Shown piece by piece: positions 38,500 through 48,094 of a stretch of 64,000 nt of DNA. Below the pieces are notes generated by a model, which worked only from the letters and a program-made list of their open reading frames with translations, made no database searches and was not told where the DNA came from. A program made the position numbers and the translations under genes. Position 1 is the first letter of the stretch. Each line of letters starts with the position of its first letter. Source of the stretch: Candidatus Cloacimonadota bacterium (GTDB taxonomy: Bacteria; Cloacimonadota; Cloacimonadia; Cloacimonadales; JAJBBL01). The DNA lies in the NCBI GenBank assembly GCA_019429305.1, contig JAHYIR010000001.1, forward strand, positions 289,381-353,380, given 5' to 3'.

Positions 38500-41400
38500 A
38501 TGATCATTGATTCTCGATACAAGGTAATAGAACGGCTCGGGATGGGTGCTTGGGCAATTGTCTATCAAGTCAAAGATCTGCGCACAGATAAGATATATGC
38601 CCTGAAAGTCTTCCAGAAATTAGATTCCCAGAGTATCTATGAGAAGTTCTCTGCCGAAGATATGTTCCTGATAACACAAATCGAACACCCAAATTTGATC
38701 AAAGTTTTGAATTTCGGCAATAGTGATAAACATATCTACTATTTAAGCGAATATTACGAAGGCAAGACCTTATCGCAGTTTAACTTTAACTCCAGTAGTA
38801 TCTCAGATTTATATAAGATAATTGTGCAGACTTGTTATGGATTAGATGAGCTTCATCGGCTAAATATTGTTCATAAAGACCTCAAGCCAGATAATATCAT
38901 GTACTCTCTGGAAGAAGGAGGTATCAAGGTCAAAATCCTTGATTTTGGCTTTACTAAAGTAGATTTGCAAAAGAATCAACAACACGTATCTGGTACTCTA
39001 CCATATATTGCACCGGAGATCTATAGAGGCAAAAAAGGTGTTCCGGGAAGTGACTTCTATGCTTTAGGAGTAACTTTGTACAAGGTAACAACCGGCACAC
39101 TGCCCTATACATTAGAGCAGTTATCAGACATGATCACCGGTAGCAGAAGTAGCTTATTCCCGAAATTTCCCAGAGAGATCAATCCTGCCATACCACCCAG
39201 ATTAGAAAAATTGATCCTTAAACTGATGGAAAAGAATATAGAAGACAGATTTCCTGATGCGAGAAGTATTATTGGCTATATAAACCGTATCCAGACTAAT
39301 CAATATCCCTATTCTCTCAAGTTTTCTTTGGTGAATTCAATTCAAAACAGCTCCTATCTATTGCGCGAAGATTATACACATGATCTACTCGATTATATAC
39401 CGCTGGTTAAAACACAGAACGGAAAAGTTGTAGTACTTTCCGGTGAAGAAGGACTCGGCAAGGATAATATACTTACGTTGTTTCGTTACCACTTGTTAAC
39501 TAACGAATATTTTGTCTTTGACTACACCTGTTCGACGAATTTGAAAGACCCATTCTTTGCTTTAATCAAGGAGTATCATTCTTCGTTAGCCAATAATCAG
39601 AAAATTTCTAAGAATTTAGTTAACATCTCAGCGAAATTAAAGAAATTCCTTTATGAATCAGAGGAATTAGCCAGTACTCTTAAAGAGAACCGAAAGGATC
39701 TAGCTCGTGATTTTACTTTCTCCAAAAATTTTATTGAAGCTCTCTCAGAAGAACGTCCACTTATTTTTATCATTAGAGCCGGTCATTTTCTCACACAAGA
39801 GACAATCGATTTTATCAATCATATCTCCAAGGTCATTCGTTTAAATAAGATACTGATTATACTAAGTGTCGACAATCCTGGTAGTGTCAGCGGCTTGATC
39901 CATCCAATTCACATTGAAGTTGAACCTTTTGATTTCCAGAAAACTAAGTCATATATAGAGCAATTGTTAAATACTGAAATTCCAAGCAATTTTACTAAGC
40001 ATATGCATCAGAAGACAAACGGTAATCCCTCTTATATAAGGGAACTCTTGATTGATCTGATAAACAAAAAAATGCTTTGGAAGAGAAATCATTTTAGTTT
40101 TGATATTGATTGGGAGAAATATCCACTTCCTGAGCGAATAATTCATAATATATATAACAATCTTAGTCATGTCTCAGATAGCAGCTATAACGCCTTACAA
40201 ATATTATCAGTGACGCATACCCCTTTATCAGCGAATTTGATAAAATATCTCCTTAATATCAAGAACAAAGAACTCTTCTTTTTACTAAAAGACTGTATTA
40301 ATAACCATATTCTTGAAAAAAAGGGTGATTATTACTACTTTACATTCCAAGAGGCAAGAGAACGCTTGTTTTCAGAAACAGACAAAAAAACTAAAGTCGC
40401 TATCGCTAAAAAAACATTAGCATATTTCGAACTCCATCCAATAACTGAGATATCGATCTGTGAAGGAATAATTAAAAATGCTAAATTGGCAGGTGATCAT
40501 GATCAAATCAGAAAATACACTCTGCATTTAGCAAAACTCTATTCGAATTCGGGTAATCAAGAGAAGTCTTTTGAGTTGGTTAGCGATATCATTGCGCAGA
40601 ATTTTTCTGGTGATTATGAATTACCGCAAAAAGATATCTTAAATGACTTACTCTTATTTCAAGAATTATCTGAGTTGACTGGTAGGGCTAGTTCTGCCTT
40701 AAAACTCTTTAACTCGATCAGCAAAATGCCTAATATATTTGAAAAATATTATATCAGAGGTATCTTGAACAATGCTTGTGAAAATTACCCGGAAGGTGTA
40801 AAGGATTTTGAGAAAGCAGTCAAACTGGCAATAACGGGAAGACAACAGATCATCGTAATGATCAATCTTGCTTGGACTTATTTAGTGTTAAACAAACTGG
40901 ATAAATCTGCTGAATATCTAAATAAACTTGATTTGTTAGATATGTCACATGATCTAAAAGTTGCTTATATAGACCGAAAGGCACTCTATGCGGCAAGGAC
41001 AGGTAACAGAAAAGAAGCCATTCAGTTATTAGAAGATTTTAAGCAGAATCTGGAACCTATGGAGACGCCCGGTTATTTTGCAAAATTAGGGAGTTTTTAT
41101 AATAATTTAGCGATTTATTACAGCCAAGAAAAGGCGTTTGATGAAGCCCTTTATCACTTCAACATGGCGAAAAAGGTTTGGGAACGAATAAATTATACCC
41201 GAATGCTGGGGATGGTCTATAACAATATAGGTGATCTGGCATTAAGGCAGGGAAATACAAACGATGCTCTGACTAATTTTGAAAATGCCTTAAAGATCTG
41301 TACATCAATTGAACATCTCCGCTGTGAAGTTCTAACCTATCTCAATTTTGGAGAAGCATATATCAAACTCGGCAGATACGAAGAGGCTGAGAATAGTTTA

Positions 41401-43986
41401 CTGAGAGCTAAATCTAAGATTGCCAAATGTCGAGATAAATCATTTTATGGGGCTATCATTCATAATCTGGCTATAGTTAAAGTCAAGATAGAGGGTTTCA
41501 AAGATTACTATCAATTCATAAAAGAAAACAACCCGGAACTGCTTAACAATGTAATAACCGAAGTAAATCCACTGGTAAAAACATATATTAACTTCTTGAT
41601 CGATCTTGGTCAATATGATCTGGTCTCAAATATTTTGATCAAAAGCACTAAACTAGATTACTTGAGCAGCCAGGAAGAAGAATTTTATTATCAAGCTTTA
41701 GGACTTCTTGATTTTAATAAGAGAGAATATAATTCAGCTTTAGAGAATTTAAATACATCTTTTGACTATGCTGAGAGAAACCGTAGTTATTATGCTCAGA
41801 GTATTCTTTATACTAAGATGATAGAATGTCATCTCGCTCTGGCTAACACTCCCAAAGCAAGAGAGCTTTCGGATAAGGCACAAAAATTAACTAAACTATA
41901 TAATTATTCTTATTGGAATCTTGTCTTGAAAATCCTTAATGCTCAGATCGATCTACAGGATGAGAATATTAATTTACGTATTGTCCTCCGCTCTCTCTTT
42001 TCAGTTCTTGAAAAGATACAGAAAGAAAAACTCTTCCATCTGGAAATCAAGGTCTATAAACTTCTGACTATTATTTATTGGGATCTGAATGCCAGACGAC
42101 AAGCCAATAAATACTATAAACTTTATGTATTGGCAGTCAGATCAGCAGTTCAGGGTCTTCCCCGACAATATCAAACCAGCTACAAAAAGAAGACTCTTGT
42201 AGATATGAATAGCCCCCTTGAGCTGATTCAGGAACCAATTGTCAAACGGCAATTCTTCACTTTCGAACCATGGCAAGAACAATTATATGAATTACTCAAG
42301 CTTGATGAAGTAGAGAGATTTAAGTTTTTTATCGGTAAGATGCTCAATAAACTATTTGCTCCTCAATCATACTCACTCGTCTTACTTGATGATTACAATA
42401 AAGGGCATCGTCCATTCTTGAATCATAACTTCCGAGAAAAACTCCTCTTTACAGCAAAAATTGACAGATTGATCAGAGAATGTATCCGTAACAATGAAAT
42501 TTTTCAGGAAGAGATTGAAAATAACCACTTACTTTTCATACCTTTACGATTTAAGAGCATTATAGTAGGTTGTTTGATAATTGGTGATCTGGGAGAATTG
42601 GCTTTTACCCGACAAGAACTGAAGGCAGCACGAGAACTTCGTCTTCATCTAACTTCACTGTTGATCAGAATCCGTGATATTTCTGCGATTAATAAGAGCA
42701 TCAACCAGATGAAGCAACTAATGACCTCTACCAATGAAATCTTTTCTCTGTTAGACTTAGAGAAAATAGAGCATGCCATAATATCATTCTGTATTGACTT
42801 CGTTCAATGCAGCAGAGCATTTCTGATCAAGAAAGATATTTACGGAAACTTCGTGTATCAGATCGCTATGGATAGTTACCATAATATCCTGCAAGACCAT
42901 ACTTATATCAGCAAGACAGTGCTAAGTGAAGTTTACAATACACGAAATTCTGTCTATACTATCAATGCTATGGAAGATAATACTTTCAAGAACTCTATTA
43001 GTGTTCAGGATTATCAATTGCACTCAATCTATTGTGCTCCCTTGGTGGTAGCAGATAAGATCCATGGTTTACTCTATTTGGATAATTATGGAGAACCTGA
43101 AAGAGAATTGATTATCAACCATGATTTGATGCAGATAATGCTCCTACAATATTCAGTAGCTCTAAAAAATTCACAACAGTATTTTAGTCTCATGAAGAGC
43201 ATTCAAGAGCTTAAATCTTTAGATATAGCTAAGAACGAATTTATGGGGCTCATTTCACATGAACTCAACACTCCGCTAATGGTATTAAGGAGCTATATGA
43301 ACAAATTAAAAAAAGAAGAGGCAGCATCTCCCGAAGAGAAAAAAGAAGTTATTACCAAAGCAGATGAATTCCTCAGAAAGATCTCTGATAAGATCAATGA
43401 TATCTTTAGTTTTACAAAATACAGTATTCTTTCTTCTATCCCTAAAGTCAGAATTAACATCAGAAACATGTTACAGGTCATTGTTGATGAAGCAGAGACG
43501 ATAGCAAAAGAAAGAAACATGATTTTCTCTCTGGAAGTGAAAGATGATATACCGGATATAGATGCAAACTGGGAAGCCATATATCTGATGATTTATCAGA
43601 TCGTGATTAATGCAATCCGCTATACTAAAGATTTTGGTACTATCAAGATAGGTGCCAGAAAATCCTCATTCCACAATGAGGAGATTGATAATAAAGAAAC
43701 CTTAGTGATTTATGTTCAAGATAATGGAATCGGTATCCCCGCTAATGAACTGGAGAATATTTTTATCCCATTTCATGAACTTACAGATATTCTAACCCAT
43801 CATTCAGGTACAATAGAATATAAATCGAGCGGATTAGGACTGGGATTGTCTACTGCTAAAAGAATAGCTGAGCTTCATTCCGGTAAGATTAACGTTAAGA
43901 GTAAAGAAGGAGAAGGAACAACCGTCTTTATTATGATCCCCTATTCGAAAATTGATGGTTCGGTCTCTCATGATAAAGTAAAATAA
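38500..43986 (+). CDS. Multi-domain Ser/Thr kinase - ATPase - TPR - GAF - histidine kinase
   Basis: 1828 aa from ATG 38500 (GGAGGA 9 nt upstream; TTG 38479 would add seven residues). The N-terminal protein kinase (about 6-270) has LGMGAWAIVY, YALKVF, IVHKDLKPDN, LDFGFTK and IAPEI. The third Gly of the loop is Ala, and HRD is HKD. An ATPase-like region (about 285-600) has GEEGLGKDN, a Walker A with Asp where Ser/Thr is usual. TPR-type helices follow (about 640-1190), then two GAF-like regions (about 1240-1390 and 1410-1560). A histidine kinase completes the protein: H-box SHELNTP (about 1587), N-box INAIRY, G1 DNGIGIP, G2 GLGLGLSTAKR. Similar dual kinases (HstK type) are known in cyanobacteria. 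No membrane segment is seen, so it is cytoplasmic. It is monocistronic. Confidence 0.92.
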   Translation: MIIDSRYKVIERLGMGAWAIVYQVKDLRTDKIYALKVFQKLDSQSIYEKFSAEDMFLITQIEHPNLIKVLNFGNSDKHIYYLSEYYEGKTLSQFNFNSSSISDLYKIIVQTCYGLDELHRLNIVHKDLKPDNIMYSLEEGGIKVKILDFGFTKVDLQKNQQHVSGTLPYIAPEIYRGKKGVPGSDFYALGVTLYKVTTGTLPYTLEQLSDMITGSRSSLFPKFPREINPAIPPRLEKLILKLMEKNIEDRFPDARSIIGYINRIQTNQYPYSLKFSLVNSIQNSSYLLREDYTHDLLDYIPLVKTQNGKVVVLSGEEGLGKDNILTLFRYHLLTNEYFVFDYTCSTNLKDPFFALIKEYHSSLANNQKISKNLVNISAKLKKFLYESEELASTLKENRKDLARDFTFSKNFIEALSEERPLIFIIRAGHFLTQETIDFINHISKVIRLNKILIILSVDNPGSVSGLIHPIHIEVEPFDFQKTKSYIEQLLNTEIPSNFTKHMHQKTNGNPSYIRELLIDLINKKMLWKRNHFSFDIDWEKYPLPERIIHNIYNNLSHVSDSSYNALQILSVTHTPLSANLIKYLLNIKNKELFFLLKDCINNHILEKKGDYYYFTFQEARERLFSETDKKTKVAIAKKTLAYFELHPITEISICEGIIKNAKLAGDHDQIRKYTLHLAKLYSNSGNQEKSFELVSDIIAQNFSGDYELPQKDILNDLLLFQELSELTGRASSALKLFNSISKMPNIFEKYYIRGILNNACENYPEGVKDFEKAVKLAITGRQQIIVMINLAWTYLVLNKLDKSAEYLNKLDLLDMSHDLKVAYIDRKALYAARTGNRKEAIQLLEDFKQNLEPMETPGYFAKLGSFYNNLAIYYSQEKAFDEALYHFNMAKKVWERINYTRMLGMVYNNIGDLALRQGNTNDALTNFENALKICTSIEHLRCEVLTYLNFGEAYIKLGRYEEAENSLLRAKSKIAKCRDKSFYGAIIHNLAIVKVKIEGFKDYYQFIKENNPELLNNVITEVNPLVKTYINFLIDLGQYDLVSNILIKSTKLDYLSSQEEEFYYQALGLLDFNKREYNSALENLNTSFDYAERNRSYYAQSILYTKMIECHLALANTPKARELSDKAQKLTKLYNYSYWNLVLKILNAQIDLQDENINLRIVLRSLFSVLEKIQKEKLFHLEIKVYKLLTIIYWDLNARRQANKYYKLYVLAVRSAVQGLPRQYQTSYKKKTLVDMNSPLELIQEPIVKRQFFTFEPWQEQLYELLKLDEVERFKFFIGKMLNKLFAPQSYSLVLLDDYNKGHRPFLNHNFREKLLFTAKIDRLIRECIRNNEIFQEEIENNHLLFIPLRFKSIIVGCLIIGDLGELAFTRQELKAARELRLHLTSLLIRIRDISAINKSINQMKQLMTSTNEIFSLLDLEKIEHAIISFCIDFVQCSRAFLIKKDIYGNFVYQIAMDSYHNILQDHTYISKTVLSEVYNTRNSVYTINAMEDNTFKNSISVQDYQLHSIYCAPLVVADKIHGLLYLDNYGEPERELIINHDLMQIMLLQYSVALKNSQQYFSLMKSIQELKSLDIAKNEFMGLISHELNTPLMVLRSYMNKLKKEEAASPEEKKEVITKADEFLRKISDKINDIFSFTKYSILSSIPKVRINIRNMLQVIVDEAETIAKERNMIFSLEVKDDIPDIDANWEAIYLMIYQIVINAIRYTKDFGTIKIGARKSSFHNEEIDNKETLVIYVQDNGIGIPANELENIFIPFHELTDILTHHSGTIEYKSSGLGLGLSTAKRIAELHSGKINVKSKEGEGTTVFIMIPYSKIDGSVSHDKVK

Positions 43987-44033
43987 GATGAGATAATTGG
44001 TATTATAATTAATGATTAACACCGCCTTTAATC

Positions 44034-44292
44034 ATGTTTTGTGACTTCGTCGAGCTCGCATGCAACCACGAAGAAGTGTCTTCCTCAGTGCGAGCGAAGT
44101 CGAGACGCCTTAAGTTTATGATAGATAACAGTGTCACCCTGAGTGATTCCCGGTATGCTTCTTGCTTACCCGTTCGGGAATTGTATCGAAGGGGGAGGAA
44201 GATGCAAAATCAAGTATGTATAGTTTATCCTTCGATAAATTCTGCTGTCAAGGATAGCAAGAAGCAAACAGCAGAACACTCAGGATGACAAA
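44034..44292. repeat. Intergenic repeats with two class D hairpins facing each other
   Basis: 44131-44194 is a forward class D unit with stem ATTCCCG/CGGGAAT. 44229-44290 is an inverted unit with stem TTCTGCTG/CAGCAGAA. Before them lies a unit ending GCGAGCGAAGTCGAGACG. Together they fill the gap between the multi-kinase and the next gene. Confidence 0.75.
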
Positions 44293-44313
44293 GATAGGAG
44301 GAAATCTGTTGAT

Positions 44314-45150
44314 ATGATTAAGCATACCATCTCCGGAAATGGTATTTCCTTCTCTAAAATCTTCAACGACAAAAAGAGCATTGCCCTCTATTTTCCGAAA
44401 GACTTCGGAATGAACTATGAGATAGTCAAAGAGACCATTCGGTGGACACCCTGCTTCCAAACAATGCTTCTTGTTCTACCAGAATACCAGCGTAATTTTT
44501 TTAATGCATTAATTGACGAACCGTCAGTAAACATTGAAGCATTAGAAGAACATAGTCCCAGTGGTAAAGATAATCTTGTTTTAATTCTCTCCCGTAACAA
44601 ACAAACACAAAAAAAAGCAGAAGGCAACTCTTCTTCCGCTACTTTCGGTTTTGGAAAGAGCGTCAATGTTCGCTTCAATCCTCCAGTAGAGAGTCCTCTT
44701 GAACTATGCAGAAATATGGCAGAATTACTACAAATAAAGCCCTCTAAAGAAGCTAAAGGAAAGAAATTCCCCGGCACACCGCAGGAACTATTTGATAATG
44801 TTTTTCAAGAACGAAAATTTGTTTTTGATATTAATAATCCAATCACTAGGATTGGAATTAGGTTATTGATGAAGAAGTATTCTTCACCTTATGAATATCT
44901 CTTTGTTAAGACGAAATTTCCCAAAAGTAAGAGTCATTTGGTCAAGCTTTTACCAGAAACCAAATCCCCCAAGCATTACCCTTTGAGATACGACCTTTAT
45001 GAAATAGTAAAACATTGCAATCAGTCAAAGATAGTTATCACCGATAACAAATCTTTCTTTGATCTTCTCACTAATTTTCCGCTTCAGAACAGACTTTTGT
45101 TCTGCAAGGGTCTGTTTTTAAACCACAAAGTAAGTGATTACCTGAAATAA
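44314..45150 (+). CDS. Conserved-looking protein of unknown function
   Basis: 278 aa, no signal peptide or membrane segment. The N-terminal part has alternating strand/helix character (SIALYFPKDFGMNYEIV, MLLVLPEYQRNFF). The middle is Lys-rich and low in order. The end (SKIVITDNKSFFDLLTNFP, LLFCKGLFLNH) resembles the Rossmann-like ends of glycosyltransferase family 9, but no diagnostic motif is visible, so I do not assign it. GGAGG lies 12 nt upstream, slightly far. It stands 70 bp before the TPR gene, so it could share a transcript with it. Confidence 0.7.
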   Translation: MIKHTISGNGISFSKIFNDKKSIALYFPKDFGMNYEIVKETIRWTPCFQTMLLVLPEYQRNFFNALIDEPSVNIEALEEHSPSGKDNLVLILSRNKQTQKKAEGNSSSATFGFGKSVNVRFNPPVESPLELCRNMAELLQIKPSKEAKGKKFPGTPQELFDNVFQERKFVFDINNPITRIGIRLLMKKYSSPYEYLFVKTKFPKSKSHLVKLLPETKSPKHYPLRYDLYEIVKHCNQSKIVITDNKSFFDLLTNFPLQNRLLFCKGLFLNHKVSDYLK

Positions 45151-45220
45151 AGGTAACAAAAGATGTTCATAATAGTTAACATTATGTATAAAAACTAAGT
45201 ATTTAATAGATGAGGATTCT

Positions 45221-48091
45221 ATGAAGAAATTGTTTTTGATCGCAATCTTGATTTTAGGAATAGCAGTTATATACTCCGGTGAGCTTGACGATTTTCGCTT
45301 TGCTTTAGGTTTATATTCTGATCAGAACTACTCACTGGCAAAGGTTGAGCTCCAAAAATTCCTTAATCAATATCCGGATAGTAATTTTATTGAAAATGCT
45401 CGTTTCCTGTTGGCTAACATCTATCTCAAAGAACGGAGTTACCAGCAAGCAAAGGAGCTTTTTGAACAACTTCATGCAACCACTACTGACCCGGTTATCA
45501 GACCGGATATAGTTTTAGGTTTAGCCCAAACTTATTTCTTTACTAACCAGACAGATAAGTCACATAGTACTTTTTTGCGTTTCACCAGGGAATTCAGGCA
45601 ACACAGGTCTATCTGGAAAGCACATTATTTTCTAGGACGCATTGAATATCAAAGAGGGAATCTGCAAGCTTCTCTTAATCACCTTAATACTGCTGAGCAG
45701 CATTCTACTGATTGGCAGATCAAGATCGCCAAAGTTGAAACAGAGCTTGCCTTGGGAGATAATGAATCTGTAGCGAGATTATTGGATCATTATCTCTCAG
45801 GGGAAACGAGAAATGAGTATTTCTATCAAATGATAGTACTCTATCTCAACCAGATGCTAAAACTTGGCGATTATGACACTGTTATTGCCTATGCTTATGA
45901 CTATATTCCGAAATCATCGCAATACCATGACGATTACCTGCTTGTTTTAGGAGAAGCAAAGTATGAGTTGGGATATTATGATAGTGCTATAGATAGGTTA
46001 ACAACAATAAAGAGACCTATTGAAAGAGCAAAATATCTCATTGCACTCTGTAATATGAGTATGGATAATCTCTCTATAGCCGAGCATCTCTTCACTGAAT
46101 TGAGCAATGAAGCAGCAAATTTGGAAATTCGTACCAATAGTTTCTTCTTCTTAGCGAGCTTGCGAGGAAGAGAAAATATTGAAAATGCAAATACTATGCT
46201 ACACCAATTTATCGAACAGAACCCTCAGCATCCCTTTATTGGAACTGCTTATTATCAGATCGCTCTCAATAATTTCCGGCGAGATCACTTCAATGAAGCA
46301 ATTACAGGATTTCAGAGAGCAAAAGAACTCGGTATTGTGCCTGAATTTGAAGAAAGAACTCTTTATCTGACAGCCGAATCTAATTTCCAGTTGCGGAATA
46401 ATCAACTGGCAAGAGATGGATTCGATGAATATCTGACAAAATATCCTGAAGGTAGTTTTGTTGATGAAGCACTGTTTAAGACCGGTCTATTTTATTATGA
46501 AAGAAATGACTATCCGAGAGCACTCGTCCAATTCGAGAGGTTGGTTAATGAACATCCTGATTCAACCCGCTTGAGCATGGCTCTTTTCTATCAGGGTGAA
46601 ATATTTTCAGAAAGCCGCCAGTATGATATTGCCATGAACAAATATCAGGCAGCAATGCCCGGTTTTGATGATCGTAACCTGCTTTGGATTAGATTAGCAC
46701 AGGTCAATTTCTTGCAGGGTAATTATGATAGAGCTTTGACTAACTTAAGTAATGTACCCGATACACCAGATTTTCTCTATGAAAAGAACATCATTACCGG
46801 TAACATTCATTTCGCCAGAGGCAATTATCTAAGCGCTCTGAGGAGTTTCGATAACGCATCAAGCCATAGCACTACCGACAAACAATGGGTAGATGCTGTT
46901 TTGAGACAGGCTAGAACTCTCTACCAACTTAAAGAATACCGTGAAGCTACAAATCTTTATCGTCGTCTCCACGACAGAGCTCCTGATGAACAGTATATAT
47001 TGATGGCTGCTGCTGCTGCTTTTACTGCTGAAGATTATCGAGGTGCTATTGAACAATATCAAAGGTATATTGACGAATATCCTTACGGTCGGGATTTTTA
47101 TCAGGCAAAACTTCATATCGCCGATTCTTACTACAACTTGAAGGATTACGTTACTGCTGCAGATAAATATCAGGAGTTAATCTCTCCCGAGAGAGAAAGA
47201 GCTATTCTGATCAACAGTCTGAATGGCTTAGAATGGTCAGCACTGCAAAGTGAACGTGTAGATTTTGTTGCTCTGATAAATGAATCAATCAGACCCGATA
47301 GTCCGACTGATTTTGTGCTACTCCTCTATGACCGTAAAATAAAATACTACTACTCCCAGAGACAATGGAATGAAGTGATCAATACTGCCCGTTTTATTGA
47401 ACAACTGTCTCCTGCAGCCCCGAACATTTATGAATATCGTCGCTTGATGGCTATAGCCCATACCAATCTAAATCAATTTAATGACGCAGAAAGAATTTTC
47501 AGTGCTTTACACAGAGAAAAAACAGATCCACAGGTACTATATGCCTGGTCACGGTTAGATTTAGCACAACAAGATAGCACCTCAGCCCTGCAGAAGTTGC
47601 AACAGGCAACACAATTGACCAACGAAAGCCAGATCTGGTTAGATATTTTGACACTCTCCGTAAAACTCAACGACCAACAATTCCGTAGAGATTATGACCG
47701 GTATCTCAGTTTTGCCAGAGGAGCTGAAAGAGAACAGGCAATGCTGCTCTTCATTGAATGGAATATGCAGAATAACCGTTATCAGGAAGCTCGCCAAACC
47801 ATAGATACTCTCCTGCAAAGCAGCTTTGAACCCATTAAGGCAAAAGCTCAGTATTACAAAGGGGTTCATCTTTATAAAACTGGAAATATTAACGAAGCTA
47901 TCCCGGAACTATTGAGAGTTAGATACCTCTTCCCCAGAATCGAAGATGTACGATTGGAAGCTGAAATTCTGGCTATTCAAGCTTATATGGAAATCAACGA
48001 TAAAGATAATGCACAAAAGCTTTTTGACGCTATAAGAAACAGTCTTGATCCTGAAAAGCGAGAAGAACTCAGAAAATTGGTGGAGGGTTGA
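45221..48091 (+). CDS. Exported tetratricopeptide-repeat protein
   Basis: 956 aa. The signal peptide (MKKLFLIAILILGIAVIYS) is followed almost entirely by TPR-type units, for example YSLAKVELQKFLNQYPDSNF, RGNLQASLNHL and DYRGAIEQYQRYIDEYP. These resemble the YbgF/BamD style repeats of periplasmic envelope proteins. GAGG lies 6 nt before the ATG. The next gene, an outer-membrane barrel, begins 3 nt after the stop, so the two proteins are probably made together and may interact in the periplasm. The exact cargo or partner is not readable. Confidence 0.88.
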   Translation: MKKLFLIAILILGIAVIYSGELDDFRFALGLYSDQNYSLAKVELQKFLNQYPDSNFIENARFLLANIYLKERSYQQAKELFEQLHATTTDPVIRPDIVLGLAQTYFFTNQTDKSHSTFLRFTREFRQHRSIWKAHYFLGRIEYQRGNLQASLNHLNTAEQHSTDWQIKIAKVETELALGDNESVARLLDHYLSGETRNEYFYQMIVLYLNQMLKLGDYDTVIAYAYDYIPKSSQYHDDYLLVLGEAKYELGYYDSAIDRLTTIKRPIERAKYLIALCNMSMDNLSIAEHLFTELSNEAANLEIRTNSFFFLASLRGRENIENANTMLHQFIEQNPQHPFIGTAYYQIALNNFRRDHFNEAITGFQRAKELGIVPEFEERTLYLTAESNFQLRNNQLARDGFDEYLTKYPEGSFVDEALFKTGLFYYERNDYPRALVQFERLVNEHPDSTRLSMALFYQGEIFSESRQYDIAMNKYQAAMPGFDDRNLLWIRLAQVNFLQGNYDRALTNLSNVPDTPDFLYEKNIITGNIHFARGNYLSALRSFDNASSHSTTDKQWVDAVLRQARTLYQLKEYREATNLYRRLHDRAPDEQYILMAAAAAFTAEDYRGAIEQYQRYIDEYPYGRDFYQAKLHIADSYYNLKDYVTAADKYQELISPERERAILINSLNGLEWSALQSERVDFVALINESIRPDSPTDFVLLLYDRKIKYYYSQRQWNEVINTARFIEQLSPAAPNIYEYRRLMAIAHTNLNQFNDAERIFSALHREKTDPQVLYAWSRLDLAQQDSTSALQKLQQATQLTNESQIWLDILTLSVKLNDQQFRRDYDRYLSFARGAEREQAMLLFIEWNMQNNRYQEARQTIDTLLQSSFEPIKAKAQYYKGVHLYKTGNINEAIPELLRVRYLFPRIEDVRLEAEILAIQAYMEINDKDNAQKLFDAIRNSLDPEKREELRKLVEG

Positions 48092-48094
48092 TAA

